Positions 17,826-26,802 of a stretch of DNA of 64,000 nucleotides are shown piece after piece; within the stretch, counting starts at the first letter, position 1, and every line of letters starts with the position of its first letter. This DNA comes from JADJLQ01 sp031417835 (GTDB taxonomy: Bacteria; Bacteroidota; Bacteroidia; Chitinophagales; Saprospiraceae). The notes under the pieces were generated by a model. The model made no database searches. It had not been told where the DNA came from and was given only the letters and a program-made list of their open reading frames with translations. The translations under genes were made by a program, and so were the position numbers. The stretch covers positions 1 to 64,000 of the forward strand of contig JANOWJ010000043.1 in NCBI GenBank assembly GCA_031417835.1. Reading direction: 5' to 3'.

Positions 17826-19286
17826 ATGAATAATAGAAAACACCAGAATAGTATTGAGGATAGGGGATCTGTATTGATTAGATTACAATATTATATTTAC
17901 TATTTAGTATGTGTTTTTATATGTTTTACCTCCTCGTCCATGTGGGGAATGCAAAATACCCAAAAGCCAAGTTTACTCATTATACTCGCAGATGATCTAG
18001 GCTTTGGCGATTTGAGTATGCATGGGAGCATACAAATATCAACTCCCTATATCGATCAATTAGGTATGGAGGGTATTGTTTTTTCTTCCGGTTATGTTTC
18101 GTCACCTGTTTGCAGTCCTTCACGGGCAGGCCTTCTTACCGGGAAAAATCAATTAAGTTTTGGATATAATAATAATACCGGACCGGATCAGACCGGATTC
18201 GATGCAAACTTTAAAGGCTTACCGGTTGCAGAAAAAACCTTAGCAGACAAACTAAAAGTTTTGGGTTATACTACAGGTTTAGTTGGAAAATGGCACCTTG
18301 GTGAAAAGCCACAGTTTCATCCGACCCAAAGAGGCTTTGATCAATTTTGGGGTTTTCTGGGTGGTGGTCATGATTATTTCACAGCTAAACTTGGTGCGGA
18401 TGAAATGCAAAGCCCTATTGAATGCAATTATAAAACGACCCAACCCATCACGTATTTAACTGATGATATTGGCAATGAGTCTGTAGATTTTATTAAAAGG
18501 AATAAAAAAAATCCTTTCTTCTTATTGGCCTCATTTAATGCTCCTCATTCTCCTATGCATGCCTTGCCAGAAGATTTAAAACTGTTTAGTCATATCAAAG
18601 ATGAATTAAGGAGAATGTATTGCGCTATGGTTTATCGACTTGATCAGAATGTTGGTAAAATTTTAAAATCACTTCAGCAAGAAGGATTAGAAGAAAATAC
18701 GTTTGTAGTTTTTTTAAGCGACAATGGAGGACCATCAGCAGAATCAATATCTAACGGATCTGTAAACGCACCATATCGGGGGCAAAAAACCACTTTACTT
18801 GAAGGTGGTATACGAGTACCTTTTATATTTAAATGGCCTAAAGTGTTTGGTGGAGGAAAAAAAATGAATGACATGGTATCATCGCTGGATATCTGTCCGA
18901 CATTCATCGCAGCAGCAGGTGGTGCTATTTCCGAGAGAGATAATTACCGAGGTGTAAATCTGATTCCATTTATTACTGGACAAAAAAATAATCTTCCTCA
19001 CGAGTCAATGGAATGGGGATATACTGTGTCTACCGCCATTAGAGAGGGACATTGGAAACTTATAAGTTTGCCCGATCGATTGCCCATGCTTTATAATCTT
19101 GCAGACGATATTGCAGAACAAAAAGATGTTGCAATACAAAATATGGATCGTACCAATACCATGCTCAAAAAGTTGGGTACTTGGGTGGTACATTTACCGC
19201 ATCCCGTTTTTCTGGAGCCAGCAAGTTGGAGGATACGACATCTGAAATTTTATGATTCGAAGTATCAACTTGTTCAGCCGAATTAG
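17826..19286 (+). CDS. Secreted sulfatase 2 (S1 family)
   Basis: ATG at 17826 is chosen because AAGG and GGAG lie just upstream and it avoids overlap with the preceding gene; ATGs at 17796 and 17820 are alternatives. With this start the protein has 486 residues. The hydrophobic export segment spans about residues 18-38. LLIILADDLGFGDLS supplies the metal-binding Asp pair, and CSPSR with the formylglycine cysteine near residue 96 is followed by AGLLTG. GYTTGLVGKWHLG and FLSDNGGP are further conserved blocks. It resembles arylsulfatase/N-acetylgalactosamine-sulfatase-like S1 subgroups; regiospecificity cannot be told. It differs from sulfatase 1 in its motif and spacing, suggesting distinct sulfate positions on one glycan. 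Confidence 0.92.
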   Translation: MNNRKHQNSIEDRGSVLIRLQYYIYYLVCVFICFTSSSMWGMQNTQKPSLLIILADDLGFGDLSMHGSIQISTPYIDQLGMEGIVFSSGYVSSPVCSPSRAGLLTGKNQLSFGYNNNTGPDQTGFDANFKGLPVAEKTLADKLKVLGYTTGLVGKWHLGEKPQFHPTQRGFDQFWGFLGGGHDYFTAKLGADEMQSPIECNYKTTQPITYLTDDIGNESVDFIKRNKKNPFFLLASFNAPHSPMHALPEDLKLFSHIKDELRRMYCAMVYRLDQNVGKILKSLQQEGLEENTFVVFLSDNGGPSAESISNGSVNAPYRGQKTTLLEGGIRVPFIFKWPKVFGGGKKMNDMVSSLDICPTFIAAAGGAISERDNYRGVNLIPFITGQKNNLPHESMEWGYTVSTAIREGHWKLISLPDRLPMLYNLADDIAEQKDVAIQNMDRTNTMLKKLGTWVVHLPHPVFLEPASWRIRHLKFYDSKYQLVQPN

Positions 19287-19328
19287 ATTAAAGTATATGG
19301 TTTACTAAACGCGAATAAGAATAGGAAT

Positions 19329-20786
19329 ATGAAATTGAAAAACAAGATTCCATCCGTAATAGGTTTGATCATCATAATTTTCCTCATACTTAGCTTGACT
19401 ACAGTTGGTACGGAAGGGCTAAAGCAAAGCAACGATTTGTATGATGCGACTGAAAAAAAGTTAAATCTAATGGGTAATCGCTTTTTTACTTTCGCTACTA
19501 TAGTCAGAGTAAATCAGATTGAGACCTCCCGCAGTCAATCCCAAGGTGTAGATGAATCATCTGTTCACAATCCTGCATCAGCTCGTCTATTTAGAGAAGC
19601 TGTTGAAAAAGCTTGGCCAGGTGCACGAATGACCTGGGCATTTAGCTGGCTCGCACTTAATGATCAACGGCAGAATTATATTGAGTTAAGAAAATTAATA
19701 GTCTCATATCATAAAAAATATGGCGATGAAATTACTTTTATTCCTGGAGGCTTTTTTGCTAATATGTATAATACCAGGGAGCAGGTAAATCGTGACATAC
19801 ACGAAGGATTAAAAATGGTTTCAGATTTGGTCGGAGGGGGATACAGGCCCAAAGCCATCATTGCGGGATTTTTAGCTGCTGAAAATTTAAATTATCTCGC
19901 TAAAGAAGAAAATATACATGTCTGCCAGGGTAATATCTGGAGCCAATATGCTGTAGATAATGGCGATGGTGAAGGATCTATATCGTACCCATACTATCCA
20001 TCGACTGAACATTTTTGCAAACCTGCTCAAAGCAAAAAAGACAAGATCGATTGTGTCAATCTCGATGGATGGACCGTTGATTTTATGAATGCCCGCTATC
20101 CTGGTGCAAGATTCATTGATGGTATTCGATGCGGCAGCCGTCAAGGAGTGGGACCAATCGAAACAGCAATTCGTCAAGGGACAGAGCTCGGTGTAAAAGA
20201 GATGTTGGCTACCACTTCATCTCATTTTGAAAAAGGATTTGAGCTGAATGGTTTTGCCTGGGTCACCTGCATTTGGGAATTAAGCCTGGTGGAAGCATTT
20301 AAAATACATGGTGGATACAAAGGTCGCAATGGCATGGAAGCAATGGATATTTGGTTTACTGAAATGCGTCGTCGATGGCCAGATGCAAAAGCTATTACAC
20401 ATGGTGAGTTTGGATTACTCTGGCGTAAACAATTTAAAACGAATGACAAACTAAACTATCGATTTGTTCACCGCGGGTCGGGTGTATGCGGATCTGAACC
20501 TGAAAATGAAATCCGTTGGTTTATGAATAAAGAGTTCAGAATGGCTTTGCTTAGAAACTGGAAAGAAAATACTCCTGAAAAATTGATAGACTTCACACGG
20601 TACGATATTAAAGCTAGGGAACCGATCAACCCCGGACCCGATCAAACTACACGCAATTGGAGTTTAATGAACAGGCTCAATCAGAAAGGAACCCGCCCAC
20701 AGGATAAACCGATAGATCTGCAGGAATTAAATACAGAAGAGAAAAACATGATAAAGCGTAAACTGCCAGAATTAATCACGAATTAA
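19329..20786 (+). CDS. DUF3863/DUF3864-type protein of the glycan locus (function unknown)
   Basis: A 485-residue protein with an N-terminal hydrophobic segment (about 9-27), so anchored or exported. The body matches my recollection of the Bacteroidota DUF3863 family followed by its DUF3864 partner: MTWAFSWLALNDQRQNY, ITFIPGGFFANMYN, GYRPKAIIAGFLAAENLNYLA, HVCQGNIWSQYAVDNGDGEG. The alternating strand/helix pattern and acidic/His residues suggest a polysaccharide-deacetylase-like or GH57-like barrel, but no assigned catalytic motif is recognised. It lies 42 bases after sulfatase 2 and 21 bases before the second GH78 gene, so it is surely co-transcribed and probably acts on the same substrate. 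Activity is unknown. Confidence 0.75.
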   Translation: MKLKNKIPSVIGLIIIIFLILSLTTVGTEGLKQSNDLYDATEKKLNLMGNRFFTFATIVRVNQIETSRSQSQGVDESSVHNPASARLFREAVEKAWPGARMTWAFSWLALNDQRQNYIELRKLIVSYHKKYGDEITFIPGGFFANMYNTREQVNRDIHEGLKMVSDLVGGGYRPKAIIAGFLAAENLNYLAKEENIHVCQGNIWSQYAVDNGDGEGSISYPYYPSTEHFCKPAQSKKDKIDCVNLDGWTVDFMNARYPGARFIDGIRCGSRQGVGPIETAIRQGTELGVKEMLATTSSHFEKGFELNGFAWVTCIWELSLVEAFKIHGGYKGRNGMEAMDIWFTEMRRRWPDAKAITHGEFGLLWRKQFKTNDKLNYRFVHRGSGVCGSEPENEIRWFMNKEFRMALLRNWKENTPEKLIDFTRYDIKAREPINPGPDQTTRNWSLMNRLNQKGTRPQDKPIDLQELNTEEKNMIKRKLPELITN

Positions 20787-20807
20787 TTTTGAAAAAATAA
20801 AAATTGA

Positions 20808-23228
20808 ATGAAAAATTATAAACTTCAAATATCGATCTTTCTATTACTATACATTTGCTGTACCCGACATATATTAAAAACAGATACTATTGGATTCCAT
20901 TTATCGGATAAAGAAATGTGGATCACCGATAGCCGTGCCCTCCCTACCAGCGATTCATTATTTTATCTTGATATGCCGGCGCCGATTTTTAGAAAAGAAT
21001 TTAATTTGAAAAACAAAATTGAAAAAGCAATACTTATCATTACTGCTGCCGGATACTACCAGGCTACTATAAATGGTGAACCAGTCGGAAAAAACAAACT
21101 GGATCCTGCTTGGACTACGTATAGTAAACGGATTTATTATACTGAATACGATGTTACTTCATTGATTACTGACGGCACTAACTGTTTGGCTGTTTCATTA
21201 GGTAATGGATTTTACAATCCCCTCCCAATGCGAAAATGGGGTCGCAGAAATTTAAGAAATGATTTAAAAGTGGGCAAACCAACTTTGCTGGCCAAACTAC
21301 AATTGTCCTATCCGAATGGTAAAACAGAATCGATAGTATCTGATAGTACCTGGAAATATGCCTATGGCCCTATTATTAAAAATGATGTCTACCTCGGTGT
21401 GACTTACGATGCCCGCAAAGAACTTAATGGATGGAACAAAGCTGAATACAACGATGAGCATTGGTATTCAGCAATAGAAGGAAAAGGCCCGGGTGGTCAA
21501 TTACAAAAAGCTTTTTTCCCACCGGTGCAGGTCACAGAAGAAATTACCCCTGTACAAATTTATTCCCCAGAAAAAGGAGTATATATTGCAGATATGGGTG
21601 TAAATTTTACGGGCACCTACAAAATAAAGTTATATGGCAAGCCAGGTGATACGGTGATTTTTAGATTCGGAGAAAGAATTTATAAAGATCGAAAATTGAA
21701 CCCCATGACCGTGGTAGCAGGGCAAATAAAACGAAAAGGAGTCGGTGGTCCCGGGGCACCAGATATTGCATGGCAAACCGATTCGTATATTATCGGTGAT
21801 AAATCCGGAGAATGGTTTACTCCTGATTTTACCTTCCATACTTATAGATATATGGAAATTAAAGGATTGAATTATAAACCTTCCACCATTGATATAAAAG
21901 GCCTCTTTATTCATACGAATGTCGAGAATGAAAACAACTTTATTTGTTCTTCCTCCCTGTTAAACTCCATTCAGGAAGCTACTAAACGAACATTTCAGGC
22001 CAATATAATCAGTGTGCAGTCTGATTGTGCAGCTAGAGAAAAATTCGGCTATGGTGGTGACTTAAATTCCACTAACGAATCTTTTATTTACAATTACGAT
22101 ATGCAATCATTTTACCGGAAAACGATTTATGATTGGGTAGATGCCATGAAAGATTCGTCTTTTATTGATACAGCACCTTTCGCCGGTATTGAATATTGCG
22201 GAATAAGCTGGGAGTCAGCATTTCTTACTACACAGTACTATCTCTATTTGTATTATAATGATACTACCTTCATCAAAGAATTATATGAACAGGACAAGAA
22301 ATGGATGGATAAGGCGGCGAGAATTCACCCTGGATTGATTGTGGATAAAGGGCTGGCTGACCATGAATCGTTAATACCTGTTCCTGTAGAGTTAACCGGG
22401 ACAGCCCATTATCTGCAATGTGCGAGAATCATGCAAAAATTTGCAAGTGTGATGCGTGATATTGAGAATGAAAAGAGATATTCTCAATTGGCTGAAAAAT
22501 TACAGAATGTATTACTTGCCGAATTTTGGCGCAATCCTGTGACTAAACAAATCAATAAACAAACTATGTTTTCTACTTTATTATACCATGGAGTGATTCC
22601 TACGAATGAATTAGAAGCTGCAAAAGATTCATTATTAAAAGCTGTTGAGAATGGTCCCTCAGGTCATTTTAATACTGGCATTTATGGTACCAAATATATT
22701 CTAGAAACTGTTTCTGAATATACCGATCCCAATAATGTATTCAATATCGTAAACAGTACTGCTTATCCAGGCTGGGGGCATATGATTGATAATGGTGCCA
22801 CTACCCTATGGGAAACCTGGAAGGAAAGCGATAATATCTATTCCAATTGTCATCCCATGTTTGGATCTGTCACGGAATGGTTTTACAGATGGCTGGCAGG
22901 AATAAGACCCGATCCGGAAAATCCAGGGTTTAGAAAATTTATTTTAGGTCCATCCACACCCGAAGGCCTTGAATATGTAAATTCTACTTATACTTCTCCT
23001 TATGGGAAAATTATTTCAAACTGGAAGAAGCTAGAACTAGGGACCACCGTATACGAATTTGAAATCCCTTTAAAATGCAAAGCCAAAATTATATTACCAA
23101 TACACTCATCAGAAAAATTTACTATCAAACTAGAAAATAGAAATTTAACTAAAACAGAAAAGTTGTCTTCGGGTAATTTTGAACTTGGCGCAGGGGAGTA
23201 TTTAGTTACCGTTTCATTAATTGAATGA
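20808..23228 (+). CDS. GH78 alpha-L-rhamnosidase, second copy, probable lipoprotein
   Basis: An 806-residue GH78 enzyme. A short hydrophobic leader ends in YICC, so lipidation at C17 or C18 is likely. It lacks the N-terminal fibronectin-like module present in the larger rhamnosidase. The Bac_rhamnosid_N domain (about 55-235, INGEPVGKNKLDPAWTTY) and the (alpha/alpha)6 barrel (about 375-700) are present. The acid loop reads REKFGYGGD (E411, D418), with the later glutamate in TTLWETWKES. The motif differs from the first copy (RPERQGWGAD), which suggests different linkage or substitution tolerance. It removes terminal alpha-L-rhamnose, probably after desulfation by the flanking sulfatases. Confidence 0.92.
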   Translation: MKNYKLQISIFLLLYICCTRHILKTDTIGFHLSDKEMWITDSRALPTSDSLFYLDMPAPIFRKEFNLKNKIEKAILIITAAGYYQATINGEPVGKNKLDPAWTTYSKRIYYTEYDVTSLITDGTNCLAVSLGNGFYNPLPMRKWGRRNLRNDLKVGKPTLLAKLQLSYPNGKTESIVSDSTWKYAYGPIIKNDVYLGVTYDARKELNGWNKAEYNDEHWYSAIEGKGPGGQLQKAFFPPVQVTEEITPVQIYSPEKGVYIADMGVNFTGTYKIKLYGKPGDTVIFRFGERIYKDRKLNPMTVVAGQIKRKGVGGPGAPDIAWQTDSYIIGDKSGEWFTPDFTFHTYRYMEIKGLNYKPSTIDIKGLFIHTNVENENNFICSSSLLNSIQEATKRTFQANIISVQSDCAAREKFGYGGDLNSTNESFIYNYDMQSFYRKTIYDWVDAMKDSSFIDTAPFAGIEYCGISWESAFLTTQYYLYLYYNDTTFIKELYEQDKKWMDKAARIHPGLIVDKGLADHESLIPVPVELTGTAHYLQCARIMQKFASVMRDIENEKRYSQLAEKLQNVLLAEFWRNPVTKQINKQTMFSTLLYHGVIPTNELEAAKDSLLKAVENGPSGHFNTGIYGTKYILETVSEYTDPNNVFNIVNSTAYPGWGHMIDNGATTLWETWKESDNIYSNCHPMFGSVTEWFYRWLAGIRPDPENPGFRKFILGPSTPEGLEYVNSTYTSPYGKIISNWKKLELGTTVYEFEIPLKCKAKIILPIHSSEKFTIKLENRNLTKTEKLSSGNFELGAGEYLVTVSLIE

Positions 23229-23247
23229 TAAATCTTAGATTAAAAAA

Positions 23248-24819
23248 ATGAAAATGAAAATCAGCCGCAATTTATTCTCTGTCAGCTTAGTCGTGTTGCT
23301 TTCGGTGTTAACTGCTTTCAATTTGCGTAAAAAACAAAAAAAATCAGGCCCTCCTAATATCGTTTTCATCATGTCGGATGATCACGCTTACCAGGCCATA
23401 AGTTGTTACAATGGCAAGCTAAACCAAACTCCAAACATTGATCGGATTGCAAAGAAAGGAGTGATTTTTACACGCAGCTTTGTCACCAATTCTATTTGTG
23501 CTCCAAGCCGTGCAGTAATGCTTACTGGCAAATTTTCACATGTAAACGGTCACTTGGATAATAGCCAGGCTTTTAATGGCAGTCAGGTGACTTTTCCCAA
23601 ATTGTTGAAGGCTGCTGGCTATGAAACTGCTATGATCGGCAAATGGCATCTTGAGAGTGAACCCACTGGTTTTGATTATTGGAATGTATTGCCAGGACAG
23701 GGTGATTATTATAATCCTGATTTTATTGAAATGGGGAAAAAAAATAAAATTGAAGGGTATGTTACCAATCTGATTACTGATTTCAGCCTCAAGTGGCTTG
23801 ACAAAAGAGACAAGAAAAAACCATTTTGCCTTTTATTGCACCACAAAGCCCCTCATCGGGCTTGGATGCCGGATACATCATACTTAGATAGATATAATGA
23901 TGTAGAATTTCCTCTTCCGGATAATTTCTATGATACGTACGAAGGCAGAAAGGCTGCTGCCAGCCAGGAGATGCATATAAAAGACTTTTGTCCGGTAAAC
24001 GATTTGAAGATGTGTGATGAAGAAGGCGAAGTCCAAGGTCCTCTACGAAGATCTTTTGAAGGTCAGCTAAAACGAATGAATCCGGCTCAACGAACTGCTT
24101 GGGATAAAGCCTATAAATCGGAAATAGCATGTTACAAAAAAGCAAAACTCCAAGGTAATGAATTACTTAAATGGAGTTATCAGCGCTATATGGAAGACTA
24201 TATGCGTTGTATTGCCTCAGTAGACGATAATATAGGCCGGGTACTGGATTATTTGGAAGAAAACGATCTGGCTGAAAACACATTAGTTGTTTATACATCA
24301 GACCAAGGATTTTATTTAGGAGAACATGGTTGGTTTGACAAGCGCTTTATGTATGAAGAATCTTTTCGCACACCTCTAGTTATGAAACTTCCATCAAAGA
24401 TAAAAAAAGGCAGAATAGATAAATTGGTTCAAAACATCGATTATGCACCAACTTTCCTTGACCTTGCCGGAGTTAAAATTCCCGATCAAATGCAGGGCAA
24501 ATCTCTTCTTCATTTAATGACTGGGAAAAAAACCAAAGACTGGCGAAAATCAATTTATTACCATTATTATGAATATCCCGGTCCTCACGATGTAAAAAGG
24601 CATTACGGGATCCGAACAGATAGGTACAAATTAATTCATTTTTATAATGATATAAACCAATGGGAGTTGTATGATTTGATGCAAGATAGTTTGGAAGTAA
24701 ACAATCTATATGGAAAGGAGGGTTATAAAGAAATCACCCAAACGTTGTTTGACCAGATGATAAATTTACAAGCCCTGTACAAAGATACCACGGCCGTGGA
24801 TGTACATCTCGATGAATAA
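23248..24819 (+). CDS. Secreted sulfatase 3 (S1 family)
   Basis: A 523-residue protein with an N-terminal signal/anchor (about 6-25). PNIVFIMSDDHAYQAIS gives the Asp pair. The maturation motif CAPSR has its cysteine at residue 84, followed by AVMLTG. MIGKWHLESEPTGFDYW and YTSDQGFYLGEHGWFDKRFMYEESFRTP are the conserved distal blocks of the larger glycan-sulfatase subgroups. An extended insertion at about residues 215-310 (CPVNDLKMCDEEGE...) distinguishes it from the other two. It follows the second GH78 by 19 bases and is the last intact gene of the run; the sequence directly after it holds a glycosidase fragment. Confidence 0.92.
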   Translation: MKMKISRNLFSVSLVVLLSVLTAFNLRKKQKKSGPPNIVFIMSDDHAYQAISCYNGKLNQTPNIDRIAKKGVIFTRSFVTNSICAPSRAVMLTGKFSHVNGHLDNSQAFNGSQVTFPKLLKAAGYETAMIGKWHLESEPTGFDYWNVLPGQGDYYNPDFIEMGKKNKIEGYVTNLITDFSLKWLDKRDKKKPFCLLLHHKAPHRAWMPDTSYLDRYNDVEFPLPDNFYDTYEGRKAAASQEMHIKDFCPVNDLKMCDEEGEVQGPLRRSFEGQLKRMNPAQRTAWDKAYKSEIACYKKAKLQGNELLKWSYQRYMEDYMRCIASVDDNIGRVLDYLEENDLAENTLVVYTSDQGFYLGEHGWFDKRFMYEESFRTPLVMKLPSKIKKGRIDKLVQNIDYAPTFLDLAGVKIPDQMQGKSLLHLMTGKKTKDWRKSIYYHYYEYPGPHDVKRHYGIRTDRYKLIHFYNDINQWELYDLMQDSLEVNNLYGKEGYKEITQTLFDQMINLQALYKDTTAVDVHLDE

Positions 24820-24850
24820 TACTAAATCGAGTGATCTCCATTTAACCTGA

Positions 24851-24943
24851 GGACGATATAACCTTAAATTGCATTGTGTAAAGGTGACAGAGCTGAAGTT
24901 CAATGCCGACGGCACCATTCAGACGATTACCGCATATAAATAA
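24851..24943 (+). pseudogene. C-terminal fragment of a glycoside hydrolase (GH43-like)
   Basis: An in-frame stretch of 30 codons right after sulfatase 3 ends in KVTELKFNADGTIQTI and a stop. This resembles the last strand of GH43-type beta-propeller glycosidases, which often end in ...D-x-L-x-Y/F-N-x-D-G-T-I. A stop codon precedes it at 24848 and nothing of the catalytic domain remains. It is likely the tail of a former next gene of the glycan run, lost by deletion. Family identity rests on one motif. Confidence 0.4.
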
Positions 24944-25030
24944 TCGAATCTTGACTTTTCGCGCTTAAGATACTTTTTCCAATCTGTTATACTTTTTGCT
25001 TTTCCCTTGTAATATTTGGGACTCGTTAAG

Positions 25031-25468
25031 ATGTTGTAATTTATTACCCCGATTCAAATCAGATGGTCTGGCCTGGATCCCAACACCCACCTGAGACATT
25101 CCGTTTATTACTATTGGGGTGCATTGAGTAGAGTCTAGTTTTTTAATCAGCACGGCCTGACGATGTCGTATATGCAGCAGCATTTCATCGGGCCCATTCT
25201 ATTTAGGGAAGATGTGTATTTCACAAAGAGCTTCATTTTGGAGATAAGGTTTTCATCGATTTACAAGGCACCACAGGCGAAAAAAGATTTTTCCAGATAG
25301 TCTATCCGTCACACGATCTATAAAGTGCCGGATATCATATCAGCTATCATTACATTCGATGGTGCTTGGTTGGATCTGACTCACAGGAAACTTACTATAC
25401 CACCTCCAATAGTTGAAGAATTATTTAATTCCATGCCTCTCAATTCGGATTTTGTGTGGCTAGAATGA
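25031..25468 (+). pseudogene. Acyl-CoA thioesterase (4HBT hotdog) pseudogene with three in-frame stops
   Basis: A single frame from an ATG at 25031 to a TGA at 25466 encodes a recognisable hotdog-fold thioesterase of 146 codons. It shows PIQIRWSGLDPNTHLRHSV (the D-P-N-x-H-x-R-H active-site segment), then FFNQHGLT, FIGPILFREDVYF, SIRHTIYK, and the C-terminal block FDGAWLDLTHRKLTIPP. The frame is interrupted at TAA (25037), TAG (25136) and TAG (25298) with no frameshift. Neighbouring genes use TAA, TAG and TGA as ordinary terminators, so recoding is unlikely and loss of function by substitution is the simplest reading. The missing stretches between blocks look intact in length. Confidence 0.75.
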
Positions 25469-25548
25469 AGTTGTATATTTTTTTTTAAAATCGATTAAAT
25501 CTTGTTACTGTTCTCGCCCTATAGAGTTCCCTAGATTGATGTAGATCG

Positions 25549-26235
25549 TTATAACTTTGAAATCGGGATATTGTTAAAAAAAAGGAGATGCCATTGACTT
25601 CTGTTTTTATTGGGGCTTTCTAACAATTGCGTCATATATCCTAACTCCAAACGCACGGATTTATTGATCACATACCCAAGAGCGCCATAGATGCGATCCC
25701 GGTCAAAGGCGGTACTTTTGGGTTGAATAAATACTTCATTGTACGCAGAGAGGTACCAGGTGTCTTTTGAAAGTACGGCGTGATTAATGGGAATGTTGAC
25801 AGCCAGGAAGTATCGGAGTCTCAGTTTAAAATCATCTGTCAAAAACCGTTGTTCAAATCGATACCGATGTTGGATAAAGATTCTTTTTAAAGTATGTCTG
25901 TAGATATATTGTTGATAAAGCCGATGTTCATTAGATCCGATTTTTGGGAGAGTTCCAAACGCATACCGTTCAGTATGTATGAAGGCATACCCTGCAAGTA
26001 TATTATTATTATTTTCTGTAAGATTATAGCCTATTCCTGTTCTTAGAAGCAATTGTTCAAGATCACCTAGCACATTGTAATTGCGATATTGGATTTCATT
26101 GTGCCAATTCCATTTTTTATGGAACGATTGACTGCCTAAATAGATGAGCCAATTGCCTTGAGCTGATGTCTGAGCAGATATGGATATGAATGGGCAGATA
26201 AGAAATATTAATCCAGATAGAATTTTTAATCTCAT
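25549..26235 (-). CDS. DUF2490 outer-membrane beta-barrel-like protein
   Basis: A 228-residue protein with a signal peptide (about 1-21, ISAQ). The alternating aromatic/hydrophobic strands fit a small beta-barrel. The DUF2490 signature is seen: GNWLIYLGSQSFHKKWNWHNEIQYRNY at the start of the mature protein, then LLRTGIGYNLTENNNNILAGYAFI and repeated RYRFEQRF-type strands, ending in a short C-terminal strand. Family members are widespread in Bacteroidota and of unknown function, probably outer-membrane. It diverges from the GNAT gene at 26347. Confidence 0.85.
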   Translation of the reverse strand: MRLKILSGLIFLICPFISISAQTSAQGNWLIYLGSQSFHKKWNWHNEIQYRNYNVLGDLEQLLLRTGIGYNLTENNNNILAGYAFIHTERYAFGTLPKIGSNEHRLYQQYIYRHTLKRIFIQHRYRFEQRFLTDDFKLRLRYFLAVNIPINHAVLSKDTWYLSAYNEVFIQPKSTAFDRDRIYGALGYVINKSVRLELGYMTQLLESPNKNRSQWHLLFFNNIPISKL

Positions 26236-26295
26236 TACGATTTTAACTAAAATTGAATAAATGTGGTTGGTTTAATTTGGGCAAAATACAAAATT

Positions 26296-26325
26296 TTGAA
26301 AGCTAAAGCTGATTAGCTTAATTTG
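26296..26325 (+). promoter_or_regulatory. Candidate Bacteroidota promoter for the GNAT gene
   Basis: TTG at 26296-26298, 19 bases of spacer, then TTAATTTG at 26318-26325 (one mismatch to TAnnTTTG). The expected transcript start is about 26332, a few bases before the ATG at 26347. This argues against translation from the in-frame TTG at 26323, which lies inside the -7 element. Confidence 0.4.
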
Positions 26326-26346
26326 CATGAATTTAAAAACTCCAAT

Positions 26347-26802
26347 ATGACGCAAGAAATGGATGCAGAAGTAGTTTTTTCTCCTGCAGATGCTGCTGAT
26401 CTTGGATTTATTCGCCAACTATTAGAAGATAATAAGTTGCCTACTCAAGATCTCATAACGACTCCTATTGATTTTATCATTGCAGAATTGGATGGACAGA
26501 TCATAGGGTGTATAGGTATTGAGCGCTACAGCAGTGATGGTTTTTTGAGATCTTTTGCCGTCTCAGATCGTTGGCGCAATAAGGGTATTGGCCGTGCCCT
26601 ATCTGGCCGATTGGAAGCTTATGCAATGTCGAATTCCATACATACGATGCACTTATTGACGACAACAGCACAGGACTATTTTGGTAAACAAGGCTTTGTA
26701 CTGACTGATCGTGCCAGTGCTCCAGAAAGTATCTTAAATACCACCGAATTTAAAGGAATGTGTACATCAAGTGCTGTCTATATGGTGAAAAAAATTGTAT
26801 AG
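26347..26802 (+). CDS. GNAT-family N-acetyltransferase, ArsN2-like
   Basis: A 151-residue cytoplasmic acetyltransferase. Motif A of the GNAT fold, RWRNKGIGRALS (about 74-85), supplies the acetyl-CoA pyrophosphate loop. DLGFIRQLLEDNKLPTQDL at the N-terminus and TTTAQDYFGKQGF near residue 113 match the small ArsN2-like subgroup sometimes found with arsenic genes. No ars operon is adjacent, so arsenic-related function is only a possibility. The start was moved from an upstream TTG to ATG 26347 because a -7 promoter element covers the TTG. Its stop overlaps the first bases of the CoA-transferase remnant. Confidence 0.85.
   Translation: MTQEMDAEVVFSPADAADLGFIRQLLEDNKLPTQDLITTPIDFIIAELDGQIIGCIGIERYSSDGFLRSFAVSDRWRNKGIGRALSGRLEAYAMSNSIHTMHLLTTTAQDYFGKQGFVLTDRASAPESILNTTEFKGMCTSSAVYMVKKIV

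Noticed and set aside
24965..25183. Minus-strand 72-codon frame
   Set aside because: It is antisense to the thioesterase pseudogene, whose plus-strand blocks explain the sequence better.
26323..26346. Eight-residue N-terminal extension of the GNAT protein from TTG
   Set aside because: The TTG forms part of a -7 promoter element, so it would not be in the transcript.
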